Notes: a model not told the origin generated them from the letters alone. A DNA stretch of 64,000 bases from Kuschelorhynchus macadamiae (GCA_030620095.1 JAUTXW010001314.1:2454001-2518000), one strand, 5' to 3'. Shown: positions 35,650-48,300, numbered from the stretch's first letter. Numbers and translations: made by a program.

Positions 35650-36455
35650 AGTCCATTTTAATTAGTTGTATTAGTGATATAGCCAAATTAGGTCAGTGAG
35701 ACCCAACTCGTGCTTTCATAAGTTTTTTTTGTTATGCCATTTTCATACAAAATTATAAATTGATTTTTGATTTGAAATTAATAAATTTTATAGTTTGAAA
35801 AATGCCTGATATTTATGAAGAACAAGATAAAAGTTTGCAAATATTATATAATGAAGTCTCAACAGATGAGGAAGTCAATATTGATGCATGACTAGATGTG
35901 TAAGCATAGTGAATAGACAGTAACTCTGAGCAGGACATCAGCTTAGACCACAAATAGAGAGCAATTCTCCAACCATAAACCATGGCACAAGGGACCACTT
36001 ATATTTTCAAGTTGGCACAAGGGACCACTTATATTTTCAAGTTAAGAGGTACTGAAATGCAAAAAGCCCCAGTTCCAGTTACTAATAAACGAGTTTGGTG
36101 TGGGTATAGTAAAGATAGTAAAACAAGAAACATTACAACTACAAAATTTGCTAAAAATATATTTGTTTGGAACATTCTAGATCTGTCTGCCATATTTGTG
36201 CTGAGAACATTTAATGTGCTACAGTACTACAGGGTGTACAAAATTTATATGCCACAAATAAATCAGTCCCTCGGTAGTTCCTACATTTAGCAATTTATAA
36301 TTTTACATATCATAAATATATTTTAAACATCTTAATTCAGGTCCCATGTAACCATATTTTACATAAAACATAATTTTCTTTATTTATGTTTTTTTTATTT
36401 ATTGGGTCTAATAGACCCAACCTGTTAACGATGAAAATATCAACTGCTAGGTTAA
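35650..36455 (+). pseudogene. piggyBac-like element, internally deleted and decayed
   Basis: At 35802 a start gives MPDIYEEQDKSLQILYNEVS followed by TDEEVNIDA and stops, like the acidic N-terminus of insect piggyBac-type transposases. From 36045 a second segment gives KAPVPVTNKRVWCGYSKDSK and TRNITTTKFAKN. With frame shifts it resembles the C-terminal Cys-rich zinc motif (C…C…K+R.T…C..C…C). The catalytic core between them is missing. Near the edges lie GGTCAGTGAGACC (about 35690) and GGGTCTAATAGACCC (about 36404), hairpins of the kind found near piggyBac-like ends, with TTAA at 35651 and near 36448. A 30-base tandem duplication (35984-36043) lies inside. The family assignment is tentative. 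Confidence 0.45.
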
Positions 36456-37208
36456 TAACGGTATATATTTGGCTGTGCCTGGACAGGCTTTATTAATAAC
36501 ACTGATTTTATTTTACTAAATTATAAACTCAAAAATTTGCATACGAGAGTTTGCAATCTGTCATTTAAAAGCACATAGAAAAAAAGATAAACATTTTACA
36601 ATTGCAATAATTGAATAAGTTTGTTGCAATTGATGAAAAAAACAACCCCCCTTTCAAAAAAAAAACAATACTTTTTATCTACTGTATTTGTGTACACAAC
36701 ACAAACATATTCTGTTGATGTTAGCATAACAGGAAACTAACCTAATCTGGTGAATGATCAGGAGAATAACACCCCCTTGAAATATTATTAACGTGATCTG
36801 CCTTAATGTCACTTGTAGGTGATTGTCCACTATCTTTCAGTGTCACTGCACCCTCATAGCAAGTGGTAGTGGCAATCAAAAGAATACTATTTTGTTTTAA
36901 AATTCTTAGACATACCTATATGAGATAAAAAGTAGATTTCAAATTGGGTTGTTTGTTAATCGGTTCCAGCAGCATATTATTATAAAATAAAGTGAAATAC
37001 AAACAAAAGCTGTTCAAAAAACTAAACAATTGCAACAAATCCCCAAAACCCAATATAATTAATAGTGAAAATAAGGCTTAATCTCTTCTTAGCTAAATAA
37101 GTAGAAGTTGTCCAATAATATAAATAGTTCTCAGAAAAATCTGTACCCTACCCGGAATGAGTCTGGATGAGTGCAAATTTGTTGTTTATTATAAATCAGT
37201 ATACTTAC
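36456..37208. other. Intron next to the BTB exon, no gene seen
   Basis: AT-rich. Starts with the donor of the BTB exon at its right end (minus strand GTAAGTATAC). Confidence 0.4.
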
Positions 37209-37496
37209 ATGTTCAACATTTATTTCTCCTTTGTACATAAATTCAACCAGGCATTTAATATCAATATATTTCACGTCTTTCATTATAAGAATTGGATCCT
37301 TTTCTTCATATTGGGAAAGAATGGTCTCAAAATAAGTACTACATGCTGAGAGAACAATCTTATGTGCTTTTATTGTTCTCCCTTCACATGCAAGGGTCAC
37401 ATCACAAAAGGCCTCTCTATCTAGAAGTTGAGAGAACATAGTCTGCAAATTTGAGTGATGGTACCTCCATCGTAAACAATATTGCTGAGGAAGCAT
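37209..37496 (-). CDS. BTB/AT-hook transcription factor, first coding exon (BTB domain)
   Basis: Encodes 96 residues starting MLPQQYCLRWRYHHSNLQTM and covering the core of a BTB/POZ domain of the insect Ttk/Bab/Lola group: FCDVTLACEG, IKAHKIVLSACSTYF, VEFMYKGEINVEH. BTB domains mediate dimerisation of nuclear transcription regulators. The ATG at 37496 lies in AAAATAAAAAAAATGC; an in-frame GTG further up is less likely to be used. A TTGATATATAGTTAG acceptor ends at 37512, so this is probably an internal exon whose 5' untranslated exon lies to the right. The donor GTAAGTATAC follows codon CAT at 37209. The next exon is at 5336-5564 in the same phase. Any orthologue name would be a guess. Confidence 0.93.
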
Positions 37497-37512
37497 TTTT
37501 TTTATTTTCACC

Positions 37513-39620
37513 TAACTATATATCAAATTAATGTTTTATTTTTAAATTGCAGGACAAAGCACAAATCACAGTTGAAAATTCGGAACTCCTGGTGAGTCAG
37601 AGTTTTATAGAGCAGATCTTCAAAATATACATAAAAATAATCAATAGTATTTTCTTTTTTCACTTTTTCAATTTTGTTTAAATTCCATTATCCAAATTTT
37701 TAAAACACAAAATTATCAGATCGTTCCCGTCACTTGTTATTTTCGATTGTTTTCCGACACTCGTCACATACCATAACATCCGTAATATTCTCAAAATTTG
37801 GAGATGCTTATGTAAATGATCAGTCATTTGGAAAATTCCCATAAAAAAATATGTCCCTTAACTTTTTTATGATTCAGTGAGCCAATAGCAACTACGTAAG
37901 GCCGCTGTAAACCATGTATTGTCCGTTTATTCGCCGGCCAAACCTTTGAGTCAAATCAATACCTCTCGTCTTGAAAAAAATCAACCTATAAAACCACCAT
38001 ATTTTGAGAATCCTTTTTGGAATTTCCGGCAGCAATCGAGGGTCACTCATAAACACTGCCACTTTTCAGAAACAACTGGCTTTTAAAACAACTAACGGCA
38101 CCAAATACACAGAAACGCAAACTCAAAACGGGGTCAAAATTTATACTTTGCGGAGTATACCGACTGTAATTAGGCCTTTCATATTTATTTTTATAAACTT
38201 GAGATTTTTCACAAGCTTGGGAAAAGAAAGAGAAAATCTATACCCATGTCAAGTTCAATGAACGATGTTTTGAAGTTTAAAACGAGAATCATAATAAACA
38301 AACGTGGTTTGTAATTTAAATTTTTAATCGACCACCTTAACACATAGCACGGAATCGGATCGATTTTTAATTTCTCCAAATGGTATCGTTTTATTGTATC
38401 CAAATTACTTTTATATCTTAAATTTCAAATGTTTTGTCTCTCTCTTCGATTTTCGAAAAAGTTTTGGAAAAGAGACAACAGACTTGCTATGTAGGGGAAA
38501 AATTACGTGAAATCCTTTTTTACCGATTTACCGAAAAGAGAACAAAAACTTGGGGATTTTATCATGCCAACTAGGGTATTTCCGAAATACACCATACTTT
38601 GAGAACTGACATTTCTGTTTAGACAGGACCGTACTAAAAGCAATTAGAAATTTCAAAGATACGTAGTTTGTAATGGCCATTGTTACATAACAATAACTAT
38701 TTAAAATGAAACAGATTGTACCCTTGACCGACAAAAGTATTAAAGTTAACAATAATCTTTATCAAATATTCTTAAGATTTCACTTGTTAGCTAATAAGTA
38801 AGATCTAGTAACAAATTTATTACAGGAAGTAACGATGTCGTTACAGAAATCAAATTCAAAATTATAATTGTATGTACACTGATCTGTAAATTATAAGTAG
38901 AAGAATATTGTTATTATTAACAATTATCATAAGTTTTTATAAATTTGCTACTCTCTGACGAAAAAACAATTTCCCAACATGCGTATTTTAAGGTGCTAAT
39001 GCTTTATAACTTTGCTTTAAATTTTTATTGTTTTTCCAAAGGGATAATTGTATTTATATAGGCCTTCCCCATCAAAGCTTACTAATTGGTCAGTAAATTC
39101 TAATCCAAAAGTTTTAATAATTTCTATTAAATGGTTTGAATTTATAACAAATGAGCTTACATACCCTGTAGAGGCTGTATCATCCATAACAGATATTTCC
39201 TAAGTTCGCAAGTTGGTGAGTTTCTGTTTATAGGCCTACGAGATATGTGGGGTAGCTTGCTGTGAAGTCCGGTATGTGGTCCTTAATATATTAATATTTT
39301 GTGATACATTTCCTCTCTATGGATGCTATGGTATCGCGATAACCTCCCCGATTTTCTGACTGTAGGATGTCACAATCGTAAGCACTTCTGAATATATTTT
39401 CATGACACTCTCTCTAGAGACGTCCAATTGTTTCGAATTTTCTTTGCTTTTCAAACTTGTGTTCTTACTTTCTATCTCAATTCGTCTGCTCCTGGTCTTT
39501 CTAAATGTACGCTTTCAATCGAACTATTAATATCTACCACAGGAGTCTTCTTTGGTTATGTCAAGTGTAGTCCTTTGCTTGGAAGCTAATCCTCAGTGGG
39601 TGCTAGAATAAACTATGATT
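37513..39620. other. Upstream region of the BTB gene, no coding gene seen
   Basis: No domain in any frame. A non-coding first exon and promoter of the BTB gene may lie here or further right, but nothing identifies them. Confidence 0.35.
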
Positions 39621-39629
39621 CCATCATGA

Positions 39630-40420
39630 TTGCTGGTGGGCTCTGGTGATCGCGTTCCTCTAGGCTATTGTAGTTTTTTTTATCCTGTTTGTCCTTCGCA
39701 GGGATGGTCAAACTGGCAGAATATTAATTCTTCATTTGCGTATTATTTAATCTCATCAAGACGCTGCCTTGCCTATTTTAGTAAGATGGATTTTTTTTTA
39801 GATCTTGCCAGGGCTCTGCAAGCATTTTCAACGGCCCTTCTTGTTCTGTCTCATTGAATTGTGGACTTTAGACGAAAAGCAACTGAAATTATGTTTTCGT
39901 CTCTTGCAACACACAGAAAGGAGATGTGTAATTCTTTTTTCATAAGCTTGAGTTCCGCTAATACCGGGTCCATGATTCTAACGTAACTTTGAACATAGTT
40001 GCAATATATGCCTATGAAAAGAATTTACTTGTCGTACTTGTATTGTTTTTATTGCCGATTTCTTCACCAAGTGTTGACTAGTGTAACATATCTAGTCTTT
40101 ATCAAGCATAAAACATAAACTAGGTATCAGTAAGGGTGTACAGTGACGCGTGAAGTCCCACTCACTAGCAACGGAAGAGAGCGGTTAGAGAGTTAGTGAG
40201 ACCTAGTAAATGCCGCTAATTATTAGGAGTACACGGAACACAAAGAACCCTTGAAAATGCTAACAGAGCCCTGGGAAGATCTCAAATTAATTTGCTAGCT
40301 ATACAAAACCCAGAAAACACAAGGCAGCTATTTGAGGAGATTAAAAAATAATGACTACAAATCAATATTCGGCAATATTGATCAAAGAGACATAATAAAA
40401 AACTACAAACGCTTAAACAG
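39630..40420. repeat. Two inverted copies of an ORF1-like fragment
   Basis: On the minus strand at about 39790-39860 the translation includes TRRAVENACRALARSKKK. On the plus strand at about 40235-40345 it includes TRRALENANRALGRSQIN followed by LLAIQNPENTRQLFEEIKK. The two match in protein and DNA (TGCTTGCAGAGCCCTGGCAAGATCT versus TGCTAACAGAGCCCTGGGAAGATCT, in parts). They look like pieces of a retroelement first open frame in opposite directions. The family is not established. Confidence 0.4.
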
Positions 40421-41395
40421 GAATTCGCCTAGCAGAGCTTATATTCTAAAATATGTCATAAATGGTGTATTTTTTGTTTAAACCGGGAATTTAAATTGTA
40501 GAAACCCCGCCACCACGAATGCCATGTTCTACATGGTGTTGTTTATTATAGATGTTTATTATATTGTATGTTATTCTAGTTATTTTGCCATGTAGTAAAT
40601 TGAAGATCGAACTAGACAGATCTGCAGTCTTTCAAATCAATTAAGTTTAGTACCTCTGATGTCTTAGAGTTGACTTGATTTTCATAATGATAGGTGTTTA
40701 TTGGTGATCCGAATATCATTGAAATACACAAAATTAGATTTTATGTTTTGATTTAATTCAGTGGCGTGCGTATATTTGTTGTGTGGGATATCTGCGCCAT
40801 GTGTTCAAGAGGTAATCTAGTGTGTTGTTTCCCATCATTTAGGGGCCATCAAAAGGGTTTGCAGTTTCTGTTAAAGAGTTTGTGTTTTGTTGCATTTTCC
40901 TCATTTAAGGGATTCGCATATTTTCTGACCTATAAGTAATGTCTTGTACAGAGTAATTTACTCCGTGGGTGTCCAAAGATGGTGTGTCAGATGGACCTGC
41001 CGATGTCCCTCCAACATTTACCCGAGTGGCCCCTGGGTTATGCGCATACGCCTCAACTATGTTAGTGAATCTCGTAGTTTCAAATTGGGGGAAAAAGTCG
41101 CCAGTATTGAAATTATCTATAATATAATAGAAAAACAAAGTCAGAAGGTCAATATTTGCCTCAGTATGATATTTCAACCGTTTATTTAGCAAATCTAAAT
41201 ACTGCTAGACAATATTCTGTGTGTAGCCACCCGTAAGATTTTTTGAGGAAAAATTCTGTCAGTAACTTATAAAATATGGGACGCGTGTATCGAATAGATA
41301 CCTTAAGTCTAATTAGTTTAAATGTAAATCTTATCCTAAGCAACAAATTTCGGTTTGTTAAAATTATTGGCTGGCATGCCGTTTATCTTTTAAAC
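40421..41395. other. Gene-free stretch
   Basis: The minus frame at 40905-41192 (95 codons) was considered but has no recognised domain. CAGTGGCGTGCGTATATTTG at about 40761 is a transposon-end-like word. Confidence 0.3.
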
Positions 41396-41512
41396 ATTCT
41401 TAATCACGATCAAAATACAACAGTTCTAACCACTACACCACAACTTGTTACGTTCTGGACGCGACTTTCGCTAACCAAGTTGGCATCATCAGCAGATGAT
41501 GAAACTTGAAAA
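41396..41512 (-). repeat. Possible Penelope/SINE-type fragment with tRNA box A-like word
   Basis: On the minus strand it reads CATCATCTGCTGATGATGCC, then AACTTGGTTAGCGAAAG, a Penelope-style tail, followed by GTTGTGGTGTAGTGGTTAGA, which matches a tRNA D-arm/box A (TGGTGTAGTGGTTAG). No box B follows within a normal distance, so it is not a tRNA gene. Confidence 0.35.
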
Positions 41513-41574
41513 AATTATATTCTTAATCACGAACAAAGGGTTCTAGATTAAACTTGATGTTTTACAAAATAGTG

Positions 41575-41830
41575 TTGGCAAATGACCGGACATTTTTAAA
41601 TTGGTCACTTATGACATTTATGGTCCGGTCACTTATGGTCATTTAAACGATAATTTTTAAAAACGTTCGGAAGTATGCCTAAATGGTTGACTTTTATCTT
41701 AAGCTTTCAATTGATGCCAAACAAAGTTGATCTATTAAATACAATAGTCACTTATAAAGGTACCAGTCATTTTAAGTCATTTATGCGGTCATTTTTCAAA
41801 ACTATTTTTTCAGGTACATTTTCTTCCCCA
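41575..41830. repeat. Dispersed repeat, copy 1 (GGTCATTTA-rich)
   Basis: Shares ATAGTGTTGGCAAATGACC, TTTTTAAAAACGTTCG(G)AAGTATGCCTAAA and CTTTCAATTGAT with 44228-44420, same orientation. Rich in short GTCATTTAT/GTCACTTAT repeats. Confidence 0.75.
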
Positions 41831-42270
41831 AATAACCCTTGTATTTTTGTACAGCAGTGCAGTCTGCTGTAGCTGTACCCCATTAACCTATTTATTATTA
41901 CGCGATAATGTAATATATTCCTGATCAACTCCAATAATAGTCCAAGAATATTCACATTATTTACTATAGTTGCCGCTTTTCAATTTGAAAGCGGTGCTAT
42001 TTGAAACACTCATTCATAGATACTTTGTTGCCAAAAACAAAGTCATACGTACCTAAAAATGTATCAAAATTGATTTTTGATTAGATTGTTAAAATAACTT
42101 ACCGTTATAAAAATATTTAAATTTTTCTCTAAATATAATCGTTCTTTATAATAAATAGGTAGCTAAAGGAATATTTTTATCAATATGCTAACAGTTGCGT
42201 TGCATCTCTTATTACGAATACGAGAGTCAGCTCTTTTTGATTTTGGCTTCATCACAACTGTTATGCTAGG
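41831..42270. other. Gene-free stretch
   Basis: AT-rich, no domain in any frame. Confidence 0.35.
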
Positions 42271-42271
42271 A

Positions 42272-42472
42272 CAACCGCTAGAGTGGAAATTAACCCGCTA
42301 GGAAGGGAGCAGACGCTGTGAACGTGTGAGGCCTAGTTGTTCCTGCATTCTATCCTGTTCGTCTGCCCAGTTCTATATAGAATATCAATGTGGCGGGAGT
42401 AGGCGGGGTAAGAGGACAGCTTAAAAGAAAAGGTCATCGCCGGATACCAGTAGTACTCTCAGAACCTTTGCA
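42272..42472 (+). repeat. Dispersed ~215 bp repeat, copy 2
   Basis: Same family and orientation as 9008-9230. Shares CAACCGCTAGAGTGGAAA (one base different), GGGAGCAGACGCTGTGAACG and ACCAGTAGTACTCTCA. Small indels separate the two. Confidence 0.8.
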
Positions 42473-42885
42473 GTGCTATTCGGGCACCCTACACTGAACT
42501 AGCAGGCTTCACAACGAAATTTTAACGCCTCCTGTTTATACTTCTTCGCAATAAACTGTACAATTATGAGTGGGATAAAAATAGTTATGACCCAAAAGTG
42601 AATCATCTATAAAATATGTTACCGGAGTTTGCCAATCTGCACATGGACAAACCATGTTGTCGAATCAAAAGTAAAGTTTTATCTACAAATTTAGGCAACT
42701 GTTATAAAATAAGGTTTAAGAATAAATACTATTCAGAACAGTTCATATCTGGATTACTGAAATTTACAATTAATATTATTTTCAATTTTGATTTATAAAT
42801 AAATGTAATATAGGTAAATATTACAAAATCAACTTCAACAATTCTAAACAGATGTGTAACCTTTAGGCATCATTTTATTTATAAA

Positions 42886-43354
42886 TGGCCGCGTTCACAC
42901 GCCTGATCGCTCGTTGGCTATTGATCATCAAAATAGAGCTCAAATAATAGCAGTGGTTTGAACGGTTTTTAGAGATTTCGAACGCAGCAAATATTTCTTG
43001 ACCTTAACCTTGATGAGAATGAGAATATGGGACAACCGGAACAAGGAAGGGCTGACATTAAAAGAATTATGATAGAAAATTTGTTTGTATAATATATTCT
43101 GTATTTTGTGTTAAAAAAAAGATTTAAATAAATCTCTTATTGGTGTCGTGTATTATTATATTGTATAATTATTGCTCATAATGTTTACATTACATGCCGC
43201 AATCTCGTTTGTTATATCAGCTGATCGTTGCTTAGTTAAGTAGCGGAAATAAAATACGATACAAAACATGGCGTCCGCTCAACGACCCGCTATCAAAGTA
43301 GCAAGATTAAATCACAGAGCGATCACTGAGCGATTAGGCGGGTGAACGCGGCCA
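42886..43354. mobile_element. Inverted-repeat element (MITE), ~470 bp
   Basis: Left end TGGCCGCGTTCACACGCCTG then ATCGCTC; the right end is its inverse with two differences (CACCCGCC, TAATCGCTC). Sub-repeats of GATCGCTC occur at both ends. No transposase frame. No unambiguous target duplication, so the superfamily is undecided. Confidence 0.8.
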
Positions 43355-43384
43355 TTGACCAGTCATTTGTCAATACTAGATATA

Positions 43385-43428
43385 ATCACAGAAAATATAA
43401 ATAAAGCATAAGCTAAATTTTCTGTGAT
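43385..43428. repeat. Short hairpin
   Basis: ATCACAGAAAAT and its exact inverse ATTTTCTGTGAT enclose a 20-base loop just outside the MITE. Function unknown. Confidence 0.6.
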
Positions 43429-44227
43429 ATAATAGAAAATGCTGATTAACGGACGGACCGAGAACTGAAGGGCCCGCAAGATACGTTATGATTAGCTAGT
43501 ACGTTAGATGACCCAAATGGGTATTTTGATTGAAGAGTCAATTGGACGGTGCAGCAATTTTTGTCAGTATTGGGTAGAGTGCACTAGACACTTTCGATGT
43601 TAGATAATGATGCTTTATAGCGTCATTTGATAGATTTGATCAGTTTTTAGTATTTTAGTAAATTTTGGAGCGCTCATTACGAATTCGGAGTCATTTTTTT
43701 CGGCGGATTTTTGTTTTACAGATATACGTCGCTAAAATTTACAATCTTATGATACAGTTTTTGACGTGTTAGGTGAATCTCTTCTTCTAGGTTAGCACCA
43801 GCTTTGTCAATAAAACTATCGTTAAAGCAGTAGTTGTCATTATAGGCATAATAAATAACACAAAAAGTGTCTAGTAATAATGATCAGGGATACCGTGTGC
43901 CTCTAGTGTTATTATCTATTACAGCTTTAATGTTGTATTTACAAATATTACTTTAATTATAGTTTTATTGACAAACCTGGTGCTAACCTAACGGAGCAGA
44001 ACCACCTAACAGGTTAAGAACTGTATTATAAGATTGTAAAGTTTGACGGCGTATATCTCAGAAACAAAACGTCGTCGAAAAAATGTAACTTCTGATTTGC
44101 GATCAATGCCCTAAAATCTGCTAAGCATTCTGAAAATTGTTCAAACCGACCAAGTGATGTTATATTGCATGGTTACGCTATTTTAAACACCGAATTTTGC
44201 TTCTCAATTCGTTGTTTTAACTTAACT
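43429..44227. other. Gene-free stretch
   Basis: No coding frame. Contains palindromic CGTCGTCG-like and GGTTAGCACCA / TGGTGCTAACCT words: 43792-43802 is the inverse of 43978-43988, which suggests the ends of a ~200 bp inverted-repeat element. Confidence 0.35.
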
Positions 44228-44450
44228 TAAAATAGTATTGGCAAATGACCAGTCATTTATAATCATTTATACGGTCATTTTTAAAAACGTTCGAAAGTAT
44301 GCCTAAAAGGTTGTCTTCAACTAAAACTTTCAATTGATAAAGTTAAATAAAAAAGGCTTCTCTATTCAACAGTAATTTATAAACCGGTCATATATAAAGT
44401 AAATAACTGGGCATTTTAAGTCATTTTCCAAAATAAGTTACTTATAAGTA
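44228..44450. repeat. Dispersed repeat, copy 2 (GGTCATTTA-rich)
   Basis: Matches 41575-41830: ATAGTATTGGCAAATGACC, TTTTTAAAAACGTTCGAAAG, TATGCCTAAA, CTTTCAATTGAT. It lies about 370 bases upstream of the PRPF4 start codon. Confidence 0.75.
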
Positions 44451-44821
44451 AGTTCTTGTTATTTAGGTTTACAAAAAAAGAAAGTGACCCGGTAATTTGA
44501 AGTCACTTTTGGTAAGTGACGTCTAGTACTGTTTTAAAACAATAATTAGAAATTTGTCTTGGAGAATAAAACTAAGAGTTTAACCAGTGTCCTAAAAGTT
44601 CCAGAATCTAAAATGTACTGGCAACATGTAAATCATACGGCAAGGTAACTAAAGTCAACAAGAGTAAAAGAAAAGAAGAAAGAAAATAGCCCTAACCCCA
44701 AACCACAACGTTACATTAGTATTAGTAAACATAGTAAAATATTTACAATTCGGCGGGAGATATATATAATATAGTATATTCGAATAAGGCTATTAAACCA
44801 AATATATATAAACATAAAATT

Positions 44822-45309
44822 ATGTCGGATGATGAAGTAACTTATGTGAAAAAGACAAAAACTATTCACTATGGATCATTGGAAGATGCGGAAAGAACTC
44901 GATTGGAAGCTGCTCAAGATGAGGAGGAGAGTGATAGCTCAGATTCGTCTCCGGGAGCCCCGCCACCTGCTCCTCCTGAAGAAACTAATGAGTATATGGA
45001 ACTTGAAGAGGCGATGTCTAGAGACAAACAGGCTTTACTTGAAGAGTTTGAACGACGAAAAAAAGCTCGTTCTATTAATGTATCAACTGACGATGGAGAA
45101 GTTAAAAGAAATCTTAGACAATTAGGGGAGCCAATTTGTCTTTTTGGCGAAGGCCCAGCAGAGAGACGTAGTCGTTTAAGGGATATTTTGAGTAGATTAG
45201 GGGAGGATTCTGTTATTCGGAGAGAAGCTGAGGAGGAAAGAAAACAATTTGAGAAAGACCAAGAACAGACATGGTATCATGAAGGTCCTGAGTCTTTAAG
45301 AATTGCAAG
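44822..45309 (+). CDS. PRPF4: PRPF4 exon 1 (N-terminus and SFM domain)
   Basis: Residues 1-162 plus two bases. Starts MSDDEVTYVKKTKTIHYGSL. Ends at AG before GTAGGA. The open frame would run only one more codon to a stop, which confirms the splice. Confidence 0.96.
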
Positions 45310-48300
45310 GTAGGAAACTCATTTCTAATAGTAAAGGCGGTGAACTAAACTCTGTCATCTTTACAAGTATGTTTAATTCTATGCTATCCAGAGTTGGTTG
45401 CACATGCTTTGTTTCAGATAGTACTACTAGAAGCTAAATATCAATCTGCTGTTCTCTGATAAAGTTCTTTTTTATATATAATCATAAGGTTGTTAATCTA
45501 AATGTATATGGAATGAAAGTGGAATTATGGAGTACACATTTGTAGTTGTGATTTGTCCTTTATAAAAAACACATATCACGAGTAAAATTTTTTAATATAT
45601 AACTGGCTATCCTTTAAAACTAATAAAACCTTTAACTGGTTGGTGTGAGGATTTTGGCAGACTGTTTTTAAACTTATTGTAATATTGATTGTTCTAGTCT
45701 CTTTTGTCCATAATGAACTTTAATTTAAGAGAGGCCAATACATTTTTCACTGGAACAACACCAAACACAATATAGTCTGGATACTGCAATTAATTGAATG
45801 ATGTTAAATTCAAATCAAATCCAGGTGGATGTATATAAAAAATATTAAACTGACATAACTTACAGATATCTGCATTTATAAGTCATGAAATCAAAGTTTC
45901 AGTTCATACTATCAACTGTGATATATATGGCCATATGGCCCAGTTATTAGTGTGAACCTGAAAATGTTCGGCTTTCCAAGTAAAATGTAAACCAAATTGT
46001 ATTAAGGAGATCCTATTCTATGAATAATTTCTTTAGAAAGGCCTTTATAAAAATACTGTTTGTCTTACTAGGTTCTCGACTAGGTGGTTATTTAGTAGGT
46101 AGTTAGTTATAAGTAATTATTGTTAGTTGTTTGCGTCTAAACTCTCATAATAATAAATCTATACAAAATTAAAAATAAATATTAATACTAGCAAATCTTA
46201 TCAATTATTGGTAATGTACAATTATTTGTCTATTGATAAACTATTATTCTATTCTATTAAGGCTGTGGATTGCAGAGTATTCTCTCCCTAGAGCAAAGGC
46301 AAGGCTAGCAGAAGCTAGGAGAGTTATGGAACTACCTACTACAACTAAAACTGCTAGGTAAAGTACTTACTATGATTTCCTAATAATACAATTTTTAGAT
46401 GCTGAGTAAAAACCTGTAGTATCAAACTGTATCATGATGTATAAAGTAACAGAGCTAATTCCCATTTTATAAATGTTATTTTCCAAGCCATAAGTTTTGT
46501 AACCAAATGTAATTTGTTTTATTTGTAAACTGTGATTTGCAAGAGGTAAAATGGTTTCAGGTTTTATAATTTAAATTGCATTGATTCTCAGAGGCTGTTT
46601 GAGATTGTGATGGTTGACAAATAAAACTATGCAGGGTAGATTTGTCATTAGATTTTTAATATATATATTTACACAGCACAAAGTGTTATTGTAATTATTA
46701 CTGATTTATAAATATATTTCATATTTTTCTAGATATCAGGAATTACAAAAGAAACTACAGCAAATGTCAATTTATTCCTCTCAGATTGGAGATAATAGAC
46801 CAATTTCATACTGTTCATTTTCTCCTAATTCTGAACTCTTAGCAACTGCATCATGGAGTGGTTTATGTAAAGTTTGGACAGTCCCCAATTGTGAATTAAA
46901 ACTAACCCTCAAAGGTATGTAGGTTTTTCATTTTAGTTATGGAAAGTACAGTTTAATTTTAGGTAAATGAACAATGGTCATAGCTATAGCTGCTTATTAG
47001 TTGCAATAAAAAAAACTCTCTAAAGAGTATAGAAGATGCCATAAACATAACATATAAAAATGCTTAAAATCACAGTTCAGTCTTAGTTACATTTTTTGTT
47101 ATATTTAAGACTCTTAAAACCTGTAAATTACAATCCCAATATAGTATAACAGCTATTGAGCAACAACTTTCATACCTCCCATTCATTTAAACTCTATAAA
47201 ATGCTTTAATTAGGGTATTTGACATTTTTTTTATATATTTCAAAATTTGGTTCTTTCCACTTTTAGGTTTCCTCTATTTCTAGTAGGGTAGTCATGGGTA
47301 GCAATCATCAAACATATGTGTTTCTTTTTACCAACATAACAGCTTCCAATACGTATTTATCTATAACAGTCATTATTTTTTGATCAGCGAAGACATTTTT
47401 ACAGGTTTCTTCTTCTTCTTAAATTAAATAATCTTTTAATATACTTTTTTTGATAAGTAAGACCCAATTAATACCCTCTGAATAATCTCAGAAAATATTC
47501 TCCAAGCATAGTAATACCTAGCCAGTGATATTGCAACATTGCCTGAGTGCTCCAGCTTCTGGTATAGTCTCAGCCGCAGGGAATCCACTGAGGCACCAGC
47601 AGCAATCTCCACCTGCTCCATAGCTTACAGGCACCCCTGATTCCCTACTTCTATCGAAGCTAATCAACTTTGTCTTCAATACATTTAGAAAAAAGATTTC
47701 TGTCAGAGAACCACTCTTTAAGAATTATCAATAGCAATGTCACTAAAGATCACAGAAATGTCATACACGTAAATTAGTTTATATCAATAAGGGAGTGTTT
47801 TAAGAACTTGACAGTTATTTTTTGGCTCCCATCCTTGAATTATGATAGGATTGTAAATAGAGATGTGAGTGTGACATATGATTAAAATGAGCTGAAGGTC
47901 ATTTTGTCATTTGTAATTTTAGTCATATAGATCATTTTGCTATATATTTGCATAGATACTATAAACCAGTTATAAATAGGTATTATAGTTTAAACATTTT
48001 TAGTCTAGGCTTGTTATTAGTTATTTCTGACTTATTTAAGGACACACATGCAATGTGGGCGCAATAGTATTTCATCCTAAAGCTACTATATCACAAGAAG
48101 AAAATATCTGTAACCTAGCATCTTGTGCAGCAGATGGATCTGTGAAATTATGGGACTTGAATGGAGAAGAACCTATAGCTGACATCGAAGGTCATATGCC
48201 TCACAGAGTTTCGCGGATAGCTTTTCATCCTTCTGGGAGATTTCTAGGTAAGGTAAATGCAATTTGTTTGTAAATTAGGTAGTAAAGTAACCAGGTCCTG

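Noticed and set aside
40905..41192. 95-codon minus-strand frame
   Set aside because: No recognisable motif and no splice or repeat context; probably chance.
41396..41440. tRNA gene on the minus strand suggested by a box A match
   Set aside because: No box B at the expected distance and no cloverleaf; at most a SINE fragment.
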